Shown here one piece after another: positions 54,001 to 61,566 of a stretch of 64,000 nucleotides of DNA. Position numbers and translations under genes: made by a program. The notes below the pieces were generated by a model. It made no database searches and had not been told where the DNA came from. It was given only the letters and a program-made list of their open reading frames with translations. The stretch's first letter is position 1. Every line of letters begins with the position of its first letter. The stretch lies in assembly GCA_003265895.1 (NCBI GenBank), contig QFBS01000002.1, positions 60,282 to 124,281 of the forward strand. The letters are read 5' to 3'. This DNA comes from Candidatus Marinamargulisbacteria bacterium SCGC AG-410-N11. Its GTDB lineage: Bacteria > Margulisbacteria > Marinamargulisbacteria > GCA-2716485 > AG-410-N11.

Positions 54001-54389
54001 AACATGTTGGATGTGTTCTCTAAAAGTTCATTTAGAGTCTTTCGAAAAGTCTGTAAAGGAATAGTAGGGTCGAATTTTCCGCTTGTTAGTGGAGTTAATA
54101 TTAATCGCTGTATCTTTCTAAATTCTTGAATGCACATTTTTCTCTTTCCTAACAACTTAAGCTCTTTTGATGAATATGTACAATTAGGATTGCTAAAGAA
54201 AGTTTTACAACGAATATCTGTTTTCCAGTCATTACTTTTTAAAGAAGTGCTAGACGATCTTTTTAAGCTAATATTATCCAAGTTACTAGATGCTACAGAA
54301 GCGGATGCAGAAACTGTGCTTTCTTGTTTGGTTTCCGAAATTATGGAAGTAGTGTGTTGGAGATGTCCAACATATGGTGAAAATGACAT
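51036..54389 (-). CDS. OTU-like cysteine protease with C-terminal ubiquitin-interacting motif
   Basis: 1117 residues from the ATG at 54389, with AAAGGA 8 bases before (a TTG six codons earlier contains that site). Cys320 lies in TTGDGFCFDHS, the OTU Cys box (DG-x-C). His919 lies in IHRVHINGVHFTQL, matching the OTU His box, after WIQCYALLKDCNIVCYREP, which fits the helix and strand that precede it. The two boxes are 599 residues apart, compared with about 100-180 in most OTUs, so a large helical domain seems inserted. The final residues, DNDDSDFLRAIELSKQSQ, fit the ubiquitin-interacting motif (acidic, hydrophobic-x-x-Ala-x-x-x-Ser) exactly. A Ser/Gly-rich linker precedes it (about 960-1010). 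Deubiquitinase activity on a host is inference. No signal peptide. Confidence 0.75.
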   Translation of the reverse strand: MSFSPYVGHLQHTTSIISETKQESTVSASASVASSNLDNISLKRSSSTSLKSNDWKTDIRCKTFFSNPNCTYSSKELKLLGKRKMCIQEFRKIQRLILTPLTSGKFDPTIPLQTFRKTLNELLENTSNMFFKPDTTDIQTYLFSEKSVYVPELDETKPLSLIEYIQYSILHINKSSSEDLLCDIFRIIRSDIYEYDSSKLSIENKQSLLTLLRTQILTSLSFLGIDNDDNSINRDHDLRKLENSFDSMLKDLSQFTSSYETGYSFSQPFFSRPSITQQRTVFDQSITEESLDQQLQVASLVNIPSSQLLIRGTTTGDGFCFDHSTADITGQNQLNTAEARASRESINALIEAKMLEEISTANWNIENGVIDTRPAVYNYETMPFTFNMIEAIIGEIRLFTDSALDYMDAKKQFICDSKKSSDTTRDSIIRSSSRRHRASTKFTTALIKFLQQHVFPFGADQGSAKRQLLERLFDFNFHDYSIHKREAPAKIKELLVETRDLSILPSEVANSRDELRAFAQNPANFSEDSYSVGYKLNPRYITDPGIKENLTEILDILNSNNVLHVKSSSDIQTIINVPFNRAALDTILTNCENPTIRDLKDNIIDLVESLYKKDDIPCKPLRHFLAQGFFNANGQVALDRKPEELLESLFAADDLSYEDFGDTPLFDLKNLGISHDQKEAILQKLVTDGVVTNPVANKYYLAFNFCDRTEFNNFFTHYSLGGDLSGFDLQLKQCVKKSLKFLNRFNELREINSRLIDFDAGSDNFFSNTLPHLQAFQNLCDVPQSHPRYVQITENLGSIRNEFDRLTQLAYQEKANWIQAIIMSPSDVHQSLFKDFMETDGMDWVNAPNQSGRPAGWIQCYALLKDCNIVCYREPSNFAESEDSKADYTSYVVTQIFGDRSKLNNPNRVIHRVHINGVHFTQLCRTEDYKRYTSANSDVHDVNMMSDTEDSAASAAGVSIDVLSESKNAPTSHSMLQSTTSSSFGGSKQTASGGGSYAGGGGSKSQSASANSNLNASIAQKYRRYGVSESVDAAGRIYGTNEPALIYIENQNSSQTAISQFSIIDAFRQTIGEKRRYQSSSETPSSCGSPITDPFNQNADNDDSDFLRAIELSKQSQ

Positions 54390-54439
54390 TATTTTTGTTC
54401 CTTTCAAAAATTAAAAGTTAAATTTGATTAATATAATAA

Positions 54440-54461
54440 AGCATAAACTAAATCTTATGCT
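54440..54461. promoter_or_regulatory. inverted repeat upstream of the OTU gene
   Basis: AGCATAA - 8 bases - TTATGCT: perfect 7-base arms, the same 7-8-7 geometry as the repeat at 21033 but different sequence. It sits 51 bases upstream of the OTU start. Confidence 0.4.
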
Positions 54462-54528
54462 ACTTAATTATCGGGAAATTAAGAAGAAAGTTATATCGAA
54501 AAATATCGTTTTATTCTTTGTGTTAAAT

Positions 54529-55818
54529 TTAATGCGATGGTTGATGTGATTTTGATAGCATCAAAGCTTTAATTAGGTGGGCCGAGCGATATAGTTTCAT
54601 TTGTTTCGGTAATTTATCGATCCCTATTGGTTTTGGTTCGGAGGATCTGCTAAAAAAGCAGGCGTCCATCGAGTTAAGTGTAGAACGGAAACCATAAGCT
54701 CCTTTATGTAGAGAATTATCAATTAAAGGCGTGTTAAGTTTGTCTGAAAACGAGTATGGAGGTTGAGCAAACAAAACAGCATACGCATGTGGAAACGAAT
54801 ATGTAAATAAAGATGGGATATCGCAATGGTAATCTTTATTATTAATAAAGTAACTATCTATAGCAGATGGGTAAAGAGTGATGAACGCTGATAGCGCTGA
54901 TTCTAGTTCTTTTTGTATTTTTTGTTCTTCAGATTTATAACGCGGATTAATATAAATAGCCGTGCATCCTCCTGTACTATATGCCGCACACTTCCAAAAC
55001 TTGATAGTATTATCTGAGTTGGTAATAATAAGTTTGTTTTGGCAGAGCCATTGATTGATGGCTATTGAATGGTCGATTGATTGAAATCCATGGTCGGATA
55101 CTACTGTGAAATTATAATTTGAATAATTATTCTTTATAAAAGAATGTAGCTCATTTAATTGTTTATCAATTATTTTTAAAGCATGAATAGCAGGTTTTGA
55201 AGATGGTCCATTTTGAAATGCTTGTTGATCATATTCACCGTAATATAAGGTGAAAAAAATAGAGCGTTTTGTATGGAGACTATTAGATAGCAGTGATAAA
55301 GCTAGTTTTTGATTGAAGAGATCATGTTCAGGTCGACGTTTTCTTGTTGAAAAGTTATACCCTGAATCAACTTGAGAAAAACCCGAGATTGATGATACAT
55401 ATTTAGATACTTCAGATGATAAAGAGGGTGCGATAAAGCTGAAGTTAATGTCAATATTAGGGTGACTTTGAGTAATCCACCAATCAAAGTTCCAAACAAG
55501 ATGATTTTGTTTTGCTGTAAAGTTATATAAGTCAGAATCGCAGTAAGGTAAGTAGTTTGTCTCTGAATAATGGTTAGGGTAAGCGTCTCGTAACTCTAGG
55601 TTTGGAGGTAATGTATGTCGAATAAAATAGTGGTTAGGTTCGATTCCGGTTAAAAAGCTAATTTGAGAATCCATCGTATGCGTAGGGCAATTTGTTTTTA
55701 GCTCTATAAAGATACCTTTCTTTTCTAGTGACGTTAAAAAGGGTAGGTGTGATTTGTATCGCTGGTAGATATAGGGGGCAAGTCCATCAACACATATTAC
55801 ACAATTAATCGTAGCCAT
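54529..55818 (-). CDS. alkaline-phosphatase-superfamily phosphodiesterase/pyrophosphatase
   Basis: 429 residues, AAGGAG 7 bases before ATG. The first metal Asp is in CVICVDGLAPY (about residue 10), the nucleophile Thr in NCPTHTMDSQISFLTG (about 43-58), and the second metal site in VVSDHGFQSIDHS (about 240-252). This matches type I phosphodiesterase/nucleotide pyrophosphatase proteins. No signal peptide, so it acts in the cytoplasm or leaves by another route. Substrate unknown. It is upstream of and codirectional with the OTU gene, 139 bases away. Confidence 0.85.
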   Translation of the reverse strand: MATINCVICVDGLAPYIYQRYKSHLPFLTSLEKKGIFIELKTNCPTHTMDSQISFLTGIEPNHYFIRHTLPPNLELRDAYPNHYSETNYLPYCDSDLYNFTAKQNHLVWNFDWWITQSHPNIDINFSFIAPSLSSEVSKYVSSISGFSQVDSGYNFSTRKRRPEHDLFNQKLALSLLSNSLHTKRSIFFTLYYGEYDQQAFQNGPSSKPAIHALKIIDKQLNELHSFIKNNYSNYNFTVVSDHGFQSIDHSIAINQWLCQNKLIITNSDNTIKFWKCAAYSTGGCTAIYINPRYKSEEQKIQKELESALSAFITLYPSAIDSYFINNKDYHCDIPSLFTYSFPHAYAVLFAQPPYSFSDKLNTPLIDNSLHKGAYGFRSTLNSMDACFFSRSSEPKPIGIDKLPKQMKLYRSAHLIKALMLSKSHQPSH

Positions 55819-56102
55819 ATACTCTCCTTAAAATTTGTATAGGTAAGTTTTTGTTTTGTAAAAAATATGCCAGGTTAGTTTGGATTGTGTGTTCTTTGCC
55901 AGGGTTTAGAGCAAGTAAGTATAAATGGGGTGTTACGAAAATGTTTATATATTGAGGGTGATAGTTTTGATGGGTACAAAAATGTATAGAAATGGCGAGT
56001 CTAAGTGAGTTAATTTAATTTGTTTTAGTTGAAGAGTTCGATAAAAAGTTTGGCAAGGATGCTGCAAAGAGTCAATTAATAAATTAATAAAAGAAGGTGG
56101 CC

Positions 56103-58112
56103 ATGAAAAAACAAGTAGCTATTTTTAGTAACCATAAATTAAAACGAAAGTTTATAAATAGAATATCTAAAAATAAGATATCGTATAAGCCTAAAAAAGG
56201 GGCTCAGCAAAGATTGCCATCAAAGTCGACATTTGTAGATTTTAATGTCTGCGATAGAAGAGGTTACTTGTATGTGTATCAAGACTATTTTACTGGCGTT
56301 ACCGAATCAATTCAGAAGCAGAATCTCTTAAATAAGCCAATATTTGATGAGGGACATTATATAGGCGAATTAGCGCAATCATTATTCCCGAATGGGGTAG
56401 AAATTGACTATACGCCTGGTGATAATATTGAAAGTGAAGTTAAAAGGACAGAGTTATTAACTAGAAAAATAATGAAAAAGGGAGCAGATGTTATTTATGA
56501 AGCAACTTTTTTCGATAGCGGCGGACTATGCCATGTTGATATTTTAGTAAGAGAGTCAAGATTTGTAGAGGAATTGAAGAGTCATGGTGGTAATATTGAT
56601 AGATTTAAAACTATCTCTGCAAGATCTGATAGGTGGGTTATTTTAGAAGTGAAAAGTGGGATGCATATTTTTAAGGATGGGGTGTCTAAGCAGTTAAGGG
56701 ATGAAAAAAGACATGATGTTGGTTTTCAATTCATGGTTGTAAATCAAAGTTTGAAAAAGCATAAATTAGGAGAAGTGAGTGCTGTTTACTATGTAAACCC
56801 AAATAAAGATTGGATAAAAGCAAAAGATGATAATATTTGGAGTTACTTTATGCTTCATGACGTAACCAATGAAGTTTTGGATTCACAGTTAGAGATAAAA
56901 TCTAAGTTTAATCAAATGAAGATGTTAATAACTAATGAGCCAGCAGATATAGAGGATCTCCCTGAGGCAGTGATGGGTGGGCAATGTATGAAGCCTTTTT
57001 GTTCGTCGTGTAGTTTTATTGATATTTGTTCGGGTTTACAAGACGTTTCATACGAAAATAAATTTGTAGGAGATACAACCTATGCCATTACTAAGATGCC
57101 GATGAAGCAAAAGGGTGATTGGGTAAAGGCTGGAATTAAAAAAATGACAGACTTTATAAATAAAACACCTGCCGACATTAATATTCAACAATTAAGTAAG
57201 TTACCCATTAGATATCAACAAGAGGATCAAATTCAAAAGCCATTAGTAGACTTAATGCCTAAAAGTTATCAAAATCAAATTAAATATGACGCAGCATTTA
57301 TGTTTTTAAATAAAGCTAAAAAATTAGATGTTGATCAACGGTCTTTGAGTTTGTTTTTTAAGGAAGGTACCTTAAGTGATCGTGTTTTAAAGGCTAGGGG
57401 TGCTGTTAACATTCAGTGGCCATTGGTAGCCATTGATTTTGAAACAGTTAATGATGCATATCCCTCTTATGAGGGAGCCTCAGCTTGGCAGTCAATTCCT
57501 TTTCAGGTATCAATAGTTAGGCAGCAGAAGCCAGGAGGTAAATATGAATATGGTAGTTTTCCAGGTAATATTCAAGAATTTAGAAAGCTCTTATCAAGAG
57601 ATCCTAGACCTTTAATAGCCAATCAGTTATCGGCATTTATTTATGATCCAAATATACCTAATTATAAAAATTCAACTATTTTAGCCTGGAATTCAAGTTT
57701 TGAAAAAGGTCGAATTCTTGAGATGATAGATTGGTTTAAGCAAAGCCAGTACCAAACAAGGGTTCATAAAAAAATTTGTGAAGATTTGCAGACGGTTTTA
57801 TCCCGGTTGGTAGATGTAAGAGAGCCTTTTTCTTATGGGGCTATTTATGGAGTAGGTTTAAATGGGCGGTCAAGTTTAAAGGTTGTCTATCCCTTTTTGT
57901 ATCCAGATGCTAAAGATCAGTATAACGATTTATCAATTCAGCAAGGTCAGCAAGCTGCTGAACAGTTTAAAGTTGTCAGGGCTGGCCGAGGATCTAATCA
58001 AGAGCAGGACAAAATAATGTCAGATTTAATTCGCTATTGCAATTTTGATTCTGAGGCAACATTAAAAATTATTGAAAGATTAGATTATTTTAGAAGGTCT
58101 CAAAATAAATAG
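56103..58112 (+). CDS. DUF2779 protein: Fe-S PD-(D/E)XK nuclease fused to a DEDD exonuclease-like domain
   Basis: 669 residues from the ATG at 56103 with AGAAGG 5 bases before (a GTG two codons earlier is possible). The N-terminal half resembles Cas4/RecB-like nucleases: GHYIGELAQSLFPNG, DIL, WVILEVKSG (E-x-K), and Cys residues at CDRRG and in the cluster GQCMKPFCSSCSFIDIC, as in four-Cys Fe-S nucleases. The C-terminal half has DEDD exonuclease motifs: VAIDFETVNDAYPS, ILAWNSSFEKGRI, NFDSEATLKIIE. This is the DUF2779 layout; it is probably a DNA-processing enzyme, perhaps for repair or defence. It is not near cas genes. Confidence 0.8.
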   Translation: MKKQVAIFSNHKLKRKFINRISKNKISYKPKKGAQQRLPSKSTFVDFNVCDRRGYLYVYQDYFTGVTESIQKQNLLNKPIFDEGHYIGELAQSLFPNGVEIDYTPGDNIESEVKRTELLTRKIMKKGADVIYEATFFDSGGLCHVDILVRESRFVEELKSHGGNIDRFKTISARSDRWVILEVKSGMHIFKDGVSKQLRDEKRHDVGFQFMVVNQSLKKHKLGEVSAVYYVNPNKDWIKAKDDNIWSYFMLHDVTNEVLDSQLEIKSKFNQMKMLITNEPADIEDLPEAVMGGQCMKPFCSSCSFIDICSGLQDVSYENKFVGDTTYAITKMPMKQKGDWVKAGIKKMTDFINKTPADINIQQLSKLPIRYQQEDQIQKPLVDLMPKSYQNQIKYDAAFMFLNKAKKLDVDQRSLSLFFKEGTLSDRVLKARGAVNIQWPLVAIDFETVNDAYPSYEGASAWQSIPFQVSIVRQQKPGGKYEYGSFPGNIQEFRKLLSRDPRPLIANQLSAFIYDPNIPNYKNSTILAWNSSFEKGRILEMIDWFKQSQYQTRVHKKICEDLQTVLSRLVDVREPFSYGAIYGVGLNGRSSLKVVYPFLYPDAKDQYNDLSIQQGQQAAEQFKVVRAGRGSNQEQDKIMSDLIRYCNFDSEATLKIIERLDYFRRSQNK

Positions 58113-58149
58113 GAGAATTAAAAAATCTAATAAAGCAATTTTTTGAATA

Positions 58150-59391
58150 TCATAATTTGCTTTTAGGTAGAAATAGGTCATTTTTAATAGAGCGTATCTT
58201 TTGAAACCCTTGGGGGGTTAGCTTATTTGATAAAGGAATATAAACAGTGTTATATTTTTTGGTTAAGCTTTTATTTTGAAAATAAGACTGGATATGTAGC
58301 CAAAAACCACAGTTTTTATCAGTATCAACAAGAACCAGAATAACAGGGAAGCAAGTATGCAGCCACGCATAGATATGTTGTGTTTCTAGGTCGTTAAAAA
58401 TAGCAGATGACGGTGTGTATTTGATAGTTTTTTTTGCTTTTATTTGAACCTGGACACATCCTGGCTCTAGTTCAAAGTTTTTGTTTAAAGTATACAAAGA
58501 GGCATCAATCCCATAATCCGATTCTGCAGGTGTGATATCTGTAAAAAATCCAGCTTCTAATGCTTTCCATTCAAAAAAACAACTACCTTTATCACCTCTA
58601 ACATGTGATATATTTCGTTTTTTAAGAGTTGGTAATGGCGTCGAAATAGTTAATTTCGCTAATTTGTTTTGTACATTAGGCGCGAGTGGTGTGGCTGATT
58701 TTTTGCGTTTCTTTTTATTGTTTTTTGATGTAGTTAATTGGTTTGTAGATTTATATGAATGGGTTGGTTTAAGGGGTGTGCTCGGTGGGATGTTTTCTTT
58801 GTTGGCTGAATTAAAGGCCTTTAATCGTTGAGAAACCAATTTATTTTTTTTTTGTTGTAAGGATAAGAGGTATTGTTTTGAAATTGGTTGATTTGATTTG
58901 AAGGTTATAGCTGGTAACCGTTGGTTTTGTTGAGGATATTTTTTAAAAAAAGATTGAATGTTTTTAGAATATAATTTTTTACTGTCTTGATCAAATACTG
59001 TAAATAGAATGGGGAGCGGGTCATGCAGCCAGTGTTTGTATTCAGGAGGTAATGGCACTGAATAGTGATGCACCTTATTAATTGTTTTGGTTGTATATTG
59101 TTTGAGGTGAGTTGAGAAGACATAGGAGTGAATAAATCCCGGTTCAACTTCATTAGTTTTTGAATTGAACGTGGTTATTTTTGCATGGCAGCCATTAGGG
59201 TGGTTTGAAATGCGTTGTAGCGCAAAGTGGCAACGAAGTGAAACCCATTCTAGGCGATTAAGGCCTTTAAGGTGACCAATTCGATGTAGAGTATGTGTTT
59301 TATGATCCGAAATATTTGGATTGAAAAACTGAGTAATCGGTAAAGGGCTTAACGGAAAGGTGGTCCGTTGAAGTGCTATTATTTTATTCAT
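58150..59391 (-). CDS. tandem DUF4365-like nuclease
   Basis: 413 residues with two related halves. The C-terminal half (about 265-400) has the DUF4365 motif set: CFFEWKALEAGFFTD, ESDYGIDASLY, VQIKAKK and HIYAWLHTCFPVILVLVDT; that is a PD-(D/E)XK core with Asp and Q-x-K in place. The N-terminal half (about 45-165) keeps the frame (EWVSLRCHFALQR, HWLHDPLPILFTVFD) but has lost the Asp and Q-x-K. A basic, Ser/Thr-rich linker (about 185-245) joins them. DUF4365 domains are often found in defence or restriction-like proteins. It is convergent with the DUF2779 nuclease gene, 38 bases away. Confidence 0.75.
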   Translation of the reverse strand: MNKIIALQRTTFPLSPLPITQFFNPNISDHKTHTLHRIGHLKGLNRLEWVSLRCHFALQRISNHPNGCHAKITTFNSKTNEVEPGFIHSYVFSTHLKQYTTKTINKVHHYSVPLPPEYKHWLHDPLPILFTVFDQDSKKLYSKNIQSFFKKYPQQNQRLPAITFKSNQPISKQYLLSLQQKKNKLVSQRLKAFNSANKENIPPSTPLKPTHSYKSTNQLTTSKNNKKKRKKSATPLAPNVQNKLAKLTISTPLPTLKKRNISHVRGDKGSCFFEWKALEAGFFTDITPAESDYGIDASLYTLNKNFELEPGCVQVQIKAKKTIKYTPSSAIFNDLETQHIYAWLHTCFPVILVLVDTDKNCGFWLHIQSYFQNKSLTKKYNTVYIPLSNKLTPQGFQKIRSIKNDLFLPKSKL

Positions 59392-59588
59392 TATAATGGT
59401 TAATGTAATAAAGGTGCCAAGTAAAATTGGGTTAGGGGGATATCAGTTAGTACTGTATTGTTACAAAAATGAAGTGGTTATTAGGTTGGGGTGGAATTGA
59501 TTACAATTGTGTTTTGTTTTGTCTTGTGTAGGGTTATTGTGAAAGGATCAATCTAGGACTTTTAAACTTGAACTGATATAATTCAAAC

Positions 59589-61490
59589 ATGATATTATTA
59601 TCAGTTCAAAATTTAAGTTATAGCGTAGGGTCTAAGGATTTATACAAAGACGTTTCGTTTGGGATAGAAGAAGGCGATAAAATTGCCTTAGTTGGGATTA
59701 ATGGGTCAGGAAAATCAACTTTACTTAATCAGATAGTAGATTTTAATCAGTCTGACCAAAATAACGTAAAAAAGAAAAAAGGACTAAGTGTATCTTATTT
59801 AAGCCAAGACATATCCTATCATGATAATGATACAATATTAGACTATTTATTTTGTGGACACTCTCCAGTTGCGTTGTTGATTAAAGACTATCAGGCATGT
59901 TTAGATCAATTAAGTAGAGAGGGTAATCAAGATCTAACAGATAGATTAGCAAATTTAAGTACTAAAATGGACCTTGCAAATGCATGGGAATATCAAGATA
60001 GAGTTCGATCTATTTTAAAAGAGTTAAATATTTCTAATCTTAATCAGCGAATGAGCGATTTATCTGGTGGAATGAGAAAAAAAGTAAGATTAGCGCAAGT
60101 GTTTTTTGAGGATTCGGACCTTATTATATTAGATGAACCAACAAATCATTTGGATATACCAACAATAGAATGGTTAGAGTCAATGCTAGTTAGATATCAC
60201 AAGTCGTTACTAATGGTAACTCATGATCGTTATTTTTTAGATAATATATGTAATCGAATTTTAGAAATTGATAATCAGAAGGTATTTAAATATAAAGGTA
60301 ACTATCAGTCGTATTTAGCGCAAAGAGAGCAGCGGTATCAGGCAGTAGTTAAGGCAGATCAGCGAACACAATCAATTTTAAGAGTTGAATTGCAGTGGTT
60401 AAAACGAGGTCCAAAAGCAAGGTCAACAAAGCAAAAGGCTAGAAAAGATCGTATCGAAACGTTAATGAGTCAAGACCGATTTTCTCCTGATAAAGTCTTA
60501 AACATTGAGGTCGAGGGACGTCGGCTAGGAAAAAAAGTATTATCATTAAAAAATGTATCTAAGTCATTTGATGATAAACAAGTATTAAATGAATTTTGCT
60601 ATACATTTAAACAACGAGAGCGCATTGGTATTATTGGGCCAAATGGTGTCGGAAAGACAACCTTATTAAAAATAATTACAGAGCAGATTAAACCTGATTC
60701 TGGAGAGATTGACTGTGGTATTAATACTGTTTTTGGATACTTTGATCAAACTAATGATGTGCTAGATCCAGATCAGACAATTTTTGAGCATGTAAATGAA
60801 ATTGGGTCGGCAATAAAATTAGCAAACGGTCAAATTGTATCAGCTTCAAAAATGTTAGAACGGTTTTTATTTCCAAGTAATACATTAAAAACACCAGTAG
60901 GTAAATTATCGGGCGGCGAAAAGCGACGGTTACAGTTAGTGTGTATGTTATTAAAGAATCCTAATTTTTTATTATTTGATGAACCTACAAATGATTTAGA
61001 TATAATTACATTATCTATTTTAGAGGATTTTTTATTAGAATTTTCAGGCTGTACAATCATTGTTTCTCATGATCGATACTTTATGGATAGGGTAGTGGAC
61101 TCTTTATTTGTATTTGATCAAAATAGTGCAATTCAACGGTTTATGGGAAGTTATACCGATTATATAGATACCCTAAAAGATATAAATAGTATTCAAAAAG
61201 AAAAAGATCGGCAAAATCAGCATCCTCAAGTTAAAAAAAGTAATCAATGGCAAACAAAAGATAAACCGAGCATTAAAAAAAAGATGACTTATAAAGAAAA
61301 GATAGAGTTACAAGAAGTAGAGATTAAATTAGAAACATTGGAAACAAAAAAGAAGCAGTTAACAGAAAGTTTATATGAATCAAAAACAGCTATCAATTTT
61401 GAAGATGTAGGTAAAGAACTTAAAACCATAGAGCAAGAGCTCGACCGGCTTTATGAACGGTGGGAGTACTTAATCGAGTTATCAAGTTAG
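59589..61490 (+). CDS. ABC-F family ATPase, Uup-like
   Basis: 633 residues with two ABC ATPase domains and no membrane segments. First domain: Walker A GINGSGKST (about 37-45), LSGGMRKKVRLAQ, and DEPTNHLD. The basic inter-domain linker (about 255-300, RGPKARSTKQKARKDR) is followed by the second domain: GPNGVGKTT (about 354-362), LSGGEKRRLQL, DEPTNDLD. The C-terminal coiled coil (about 560-633) is characteristic of Uup, which acts at stalled ribosomes and in replication/transposition accuracy. ABC-F members are hard to separate by sequence, so no symbol is given. Confidence 0.88.
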   Translation: MILLSVQNLSYSVGSKDLYKDVSFGIEEGDKIALVGINGSGKSTLLNQIVDFNQSDQNNVKKKKGLSVSYLSQDISYHDNDTILDYLFCGHSPVALLIKDYQACLDQLSREGNQDLTDRLANLSTKMDLANAWEYQDRVRSILKELNISNLNQRMSDLSGGMRKKVRLAQVFFEDSDLIILDEPTNHLDIPTIEWLESMLVRYHKSLLMVTHDRYFLDNICNRILEIDNQKVFKYKGNYQSYLAQREQRYQAVVKADQRTQSILRVELQWLKRGPKARSTKQKARKDRIETLMSQDRFSPDKVLNIEVEGRRLGKKVLSLKNVSKSFDDKQVLNEFCYTFKQRERIGIIGPNGVGKTTLLKIITEQIKPDSGEIDCGINTVFGYFDQTNDVLDPDQTIFEHVNEIGSAIKLANGQIVSASKMLERFLFPSNTLKTPVGKLSGGEKRRLQLVCMLLKNPNFLLFDEPTNDLDIITLSILEDFLLEFSGCTIIVSHDRYFMDRVVDSLFVFDQNSAIQRFMGSYTDYIDTLKDINSIQKEKDRQNQHPQVKKSNQWQTKDKPSIKKKMTYKEKIELQEVEIKLETLETKKKQLTESLYESKTAINFEDVGKELKTIEQELDRLYERWEYLIELSS

Positions 61491-61566
61491 AAAAATTTGA
61501 TTTTTTTTAAAAACAATTATATTATTTGATGCTCAAAAGGGGTAAATCAAAGTAGGGGTATACCTA

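Noticed and set aside
54129..54414. Plus-strand frame opposite the OTU gene start
   Set aside because: It lies entirely antisense to a well-supported gene with good ribosome site, and has none of its own.
56103..58112. Cas4 nuclease
   Set aside because: The Fe-S nuclease half looks like Cas4, but the C-terminal DEDD exonuclease half and overall order are those of DUF2779 proteins, and no cas genes or arrays are present.
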